Made by a program: the position numbers and the translations under genes
The notes under the pieces: model-generated
What the model saw: the letters and a program-made list of their open reading frames with translations, nothing else
What the model was told of the DNA's origin: nothing
Databases searched by the model: none
Part shown: positions 5,302 through 5,400 of the stretch, in pieces
Position numbering within the stretch: the first letter of the stretch is position 1
Layout of the letters: every line of letters starts with the position of its first letter
From: Vulcanimicrobiota bacterium
GTDB lineage: Bacteria; Vulcanimicrobiota; Vulcanimicrobiia; Vulcanimicrobiales; Vulcanimicrobiaceae
Assembly (NCBI GenBank): GCA_014305015.1
Contig: JACRUB010000172.1
Span: 1-5,400 of the forward strand
DNA: 5,400 bases
Reading direction: 5' to 3'

Positions 5302-5400
5302 CTACTTATGATTCGTCGAGGGTTTAAAGGGTTTCGCTCCGAGACGGTGCACGCTTTCGATAAAGCGGACGGTCCCATCGGTGTGCATGACAATTGAGTG
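5302..5400 (-). CDS. C-terminal end of an unrecognised protein, 5' part outside window
   Basis: A minus-strand frame is open from the window edge for 32 codons and ends in TAG at 5302-5304. The visible tail includes HTDGTVRFIESVHRLGAKPF and ends PSTNHK. The composition looks like ordinary protein sequence, and a downstream gene on the same strand follows 81 bases later. I do not recognise the family. A second minus frame also stays open through this stretch and into the repeat, and a short plus-strand frame (from 5309) is open too, so the choice rests on how protein-like the tail looks. No promoter for the downstream operon was convincing in the gap, so transcription may continue from this gene. 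Confidence 0.5.
   Translation of the reverse strand, partial: HSIVMHTDGTVRFIESVHRLGAKPFKPSTNHK

Noticed and set aside
1..5400. A hidden defence system, CRISPR array, tRNA or insertion sequence.
   Set aside because: No regularly spaced direct repeats, cloverleaf, transposase or terminal inverted repeats with target duplications were seen; coding by recognisable metabolic genes explains nearly all of the window.

Overview
The window is a compact bacterial block with every supported gene on the minus strand, so transcription runs from right to left. It is moderately GC-rich by eye, and two of the six starts are TTG and one is GTG. The coding style, the TTCGACAAGCTCAG-type intergenic repeat and the tight packing suggest an uncultivated or environmental bacterium. 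Eremiobacterota-like or Chloroflexi-like lineages are possible, but this is a guess that the window cannot settle. The lipoprotein signal at the left edge shows that the organism makes lipidated, exported proteins.

In order of transcription: (1) the last 32 codons of an unrecognised gene (5302-5400). (2) An 81-base gap holding an imperfect inverted repeat (5233-5283). (3) A flavin disulfide oxidoreductase of the dihydrolipoamide dehydrogenase/mercuric reductase family (3796-5220, TTG start). (4) A nitrilase-fold amidase with the E-K-C triad (2898-3806). (5) NAD synthetase nadE (2066-2914). (6) A divergent precorrin-2 dehydrogenase/SirC-like protein (1506-2069, TTG start). (7) A 24-base gap almost filled by a copy of the same repeat (1484-1504). 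(8) Full-length two-domain cinA (207-1481). (9) The 5' end of a lipoprotein gene with a polyglycine/proline-rich stretch after its lipobox (1-161), running off the window.

Genes 3-6 all overlap their neighbours by a few bases, and genes 6-8 and the lipoprotein lie within 24-45 bases of each other. This looks like one operon with translational coupling. The theme is pyridine nucleotides. NadE makes NAD from deamido-NAD. The amidase resembles the glutaminase half of glutamine-dependent NAD synthetase and probably feeds it ammonia. The C-terminal domain of CinA is the NMN deamidase (PncC) type, which returns NMN to the deamidated branch that ends at NadE. The SirC-like protein and the flavoenzyme are NAD(P)-using families.

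The points most worth a second look are the split glutaminase/NadE pair, the dispersed palindromic repeat sitting exactly at the translation start regions of cinA and the flavoenzyme gene, and the loss of the glycine-rich nucleotide loop in the SirC-like protein. I saw no RNA gene, CRISPR array, transposase or obvious rho-independent terminator, and no clearly new defence or mobile system.
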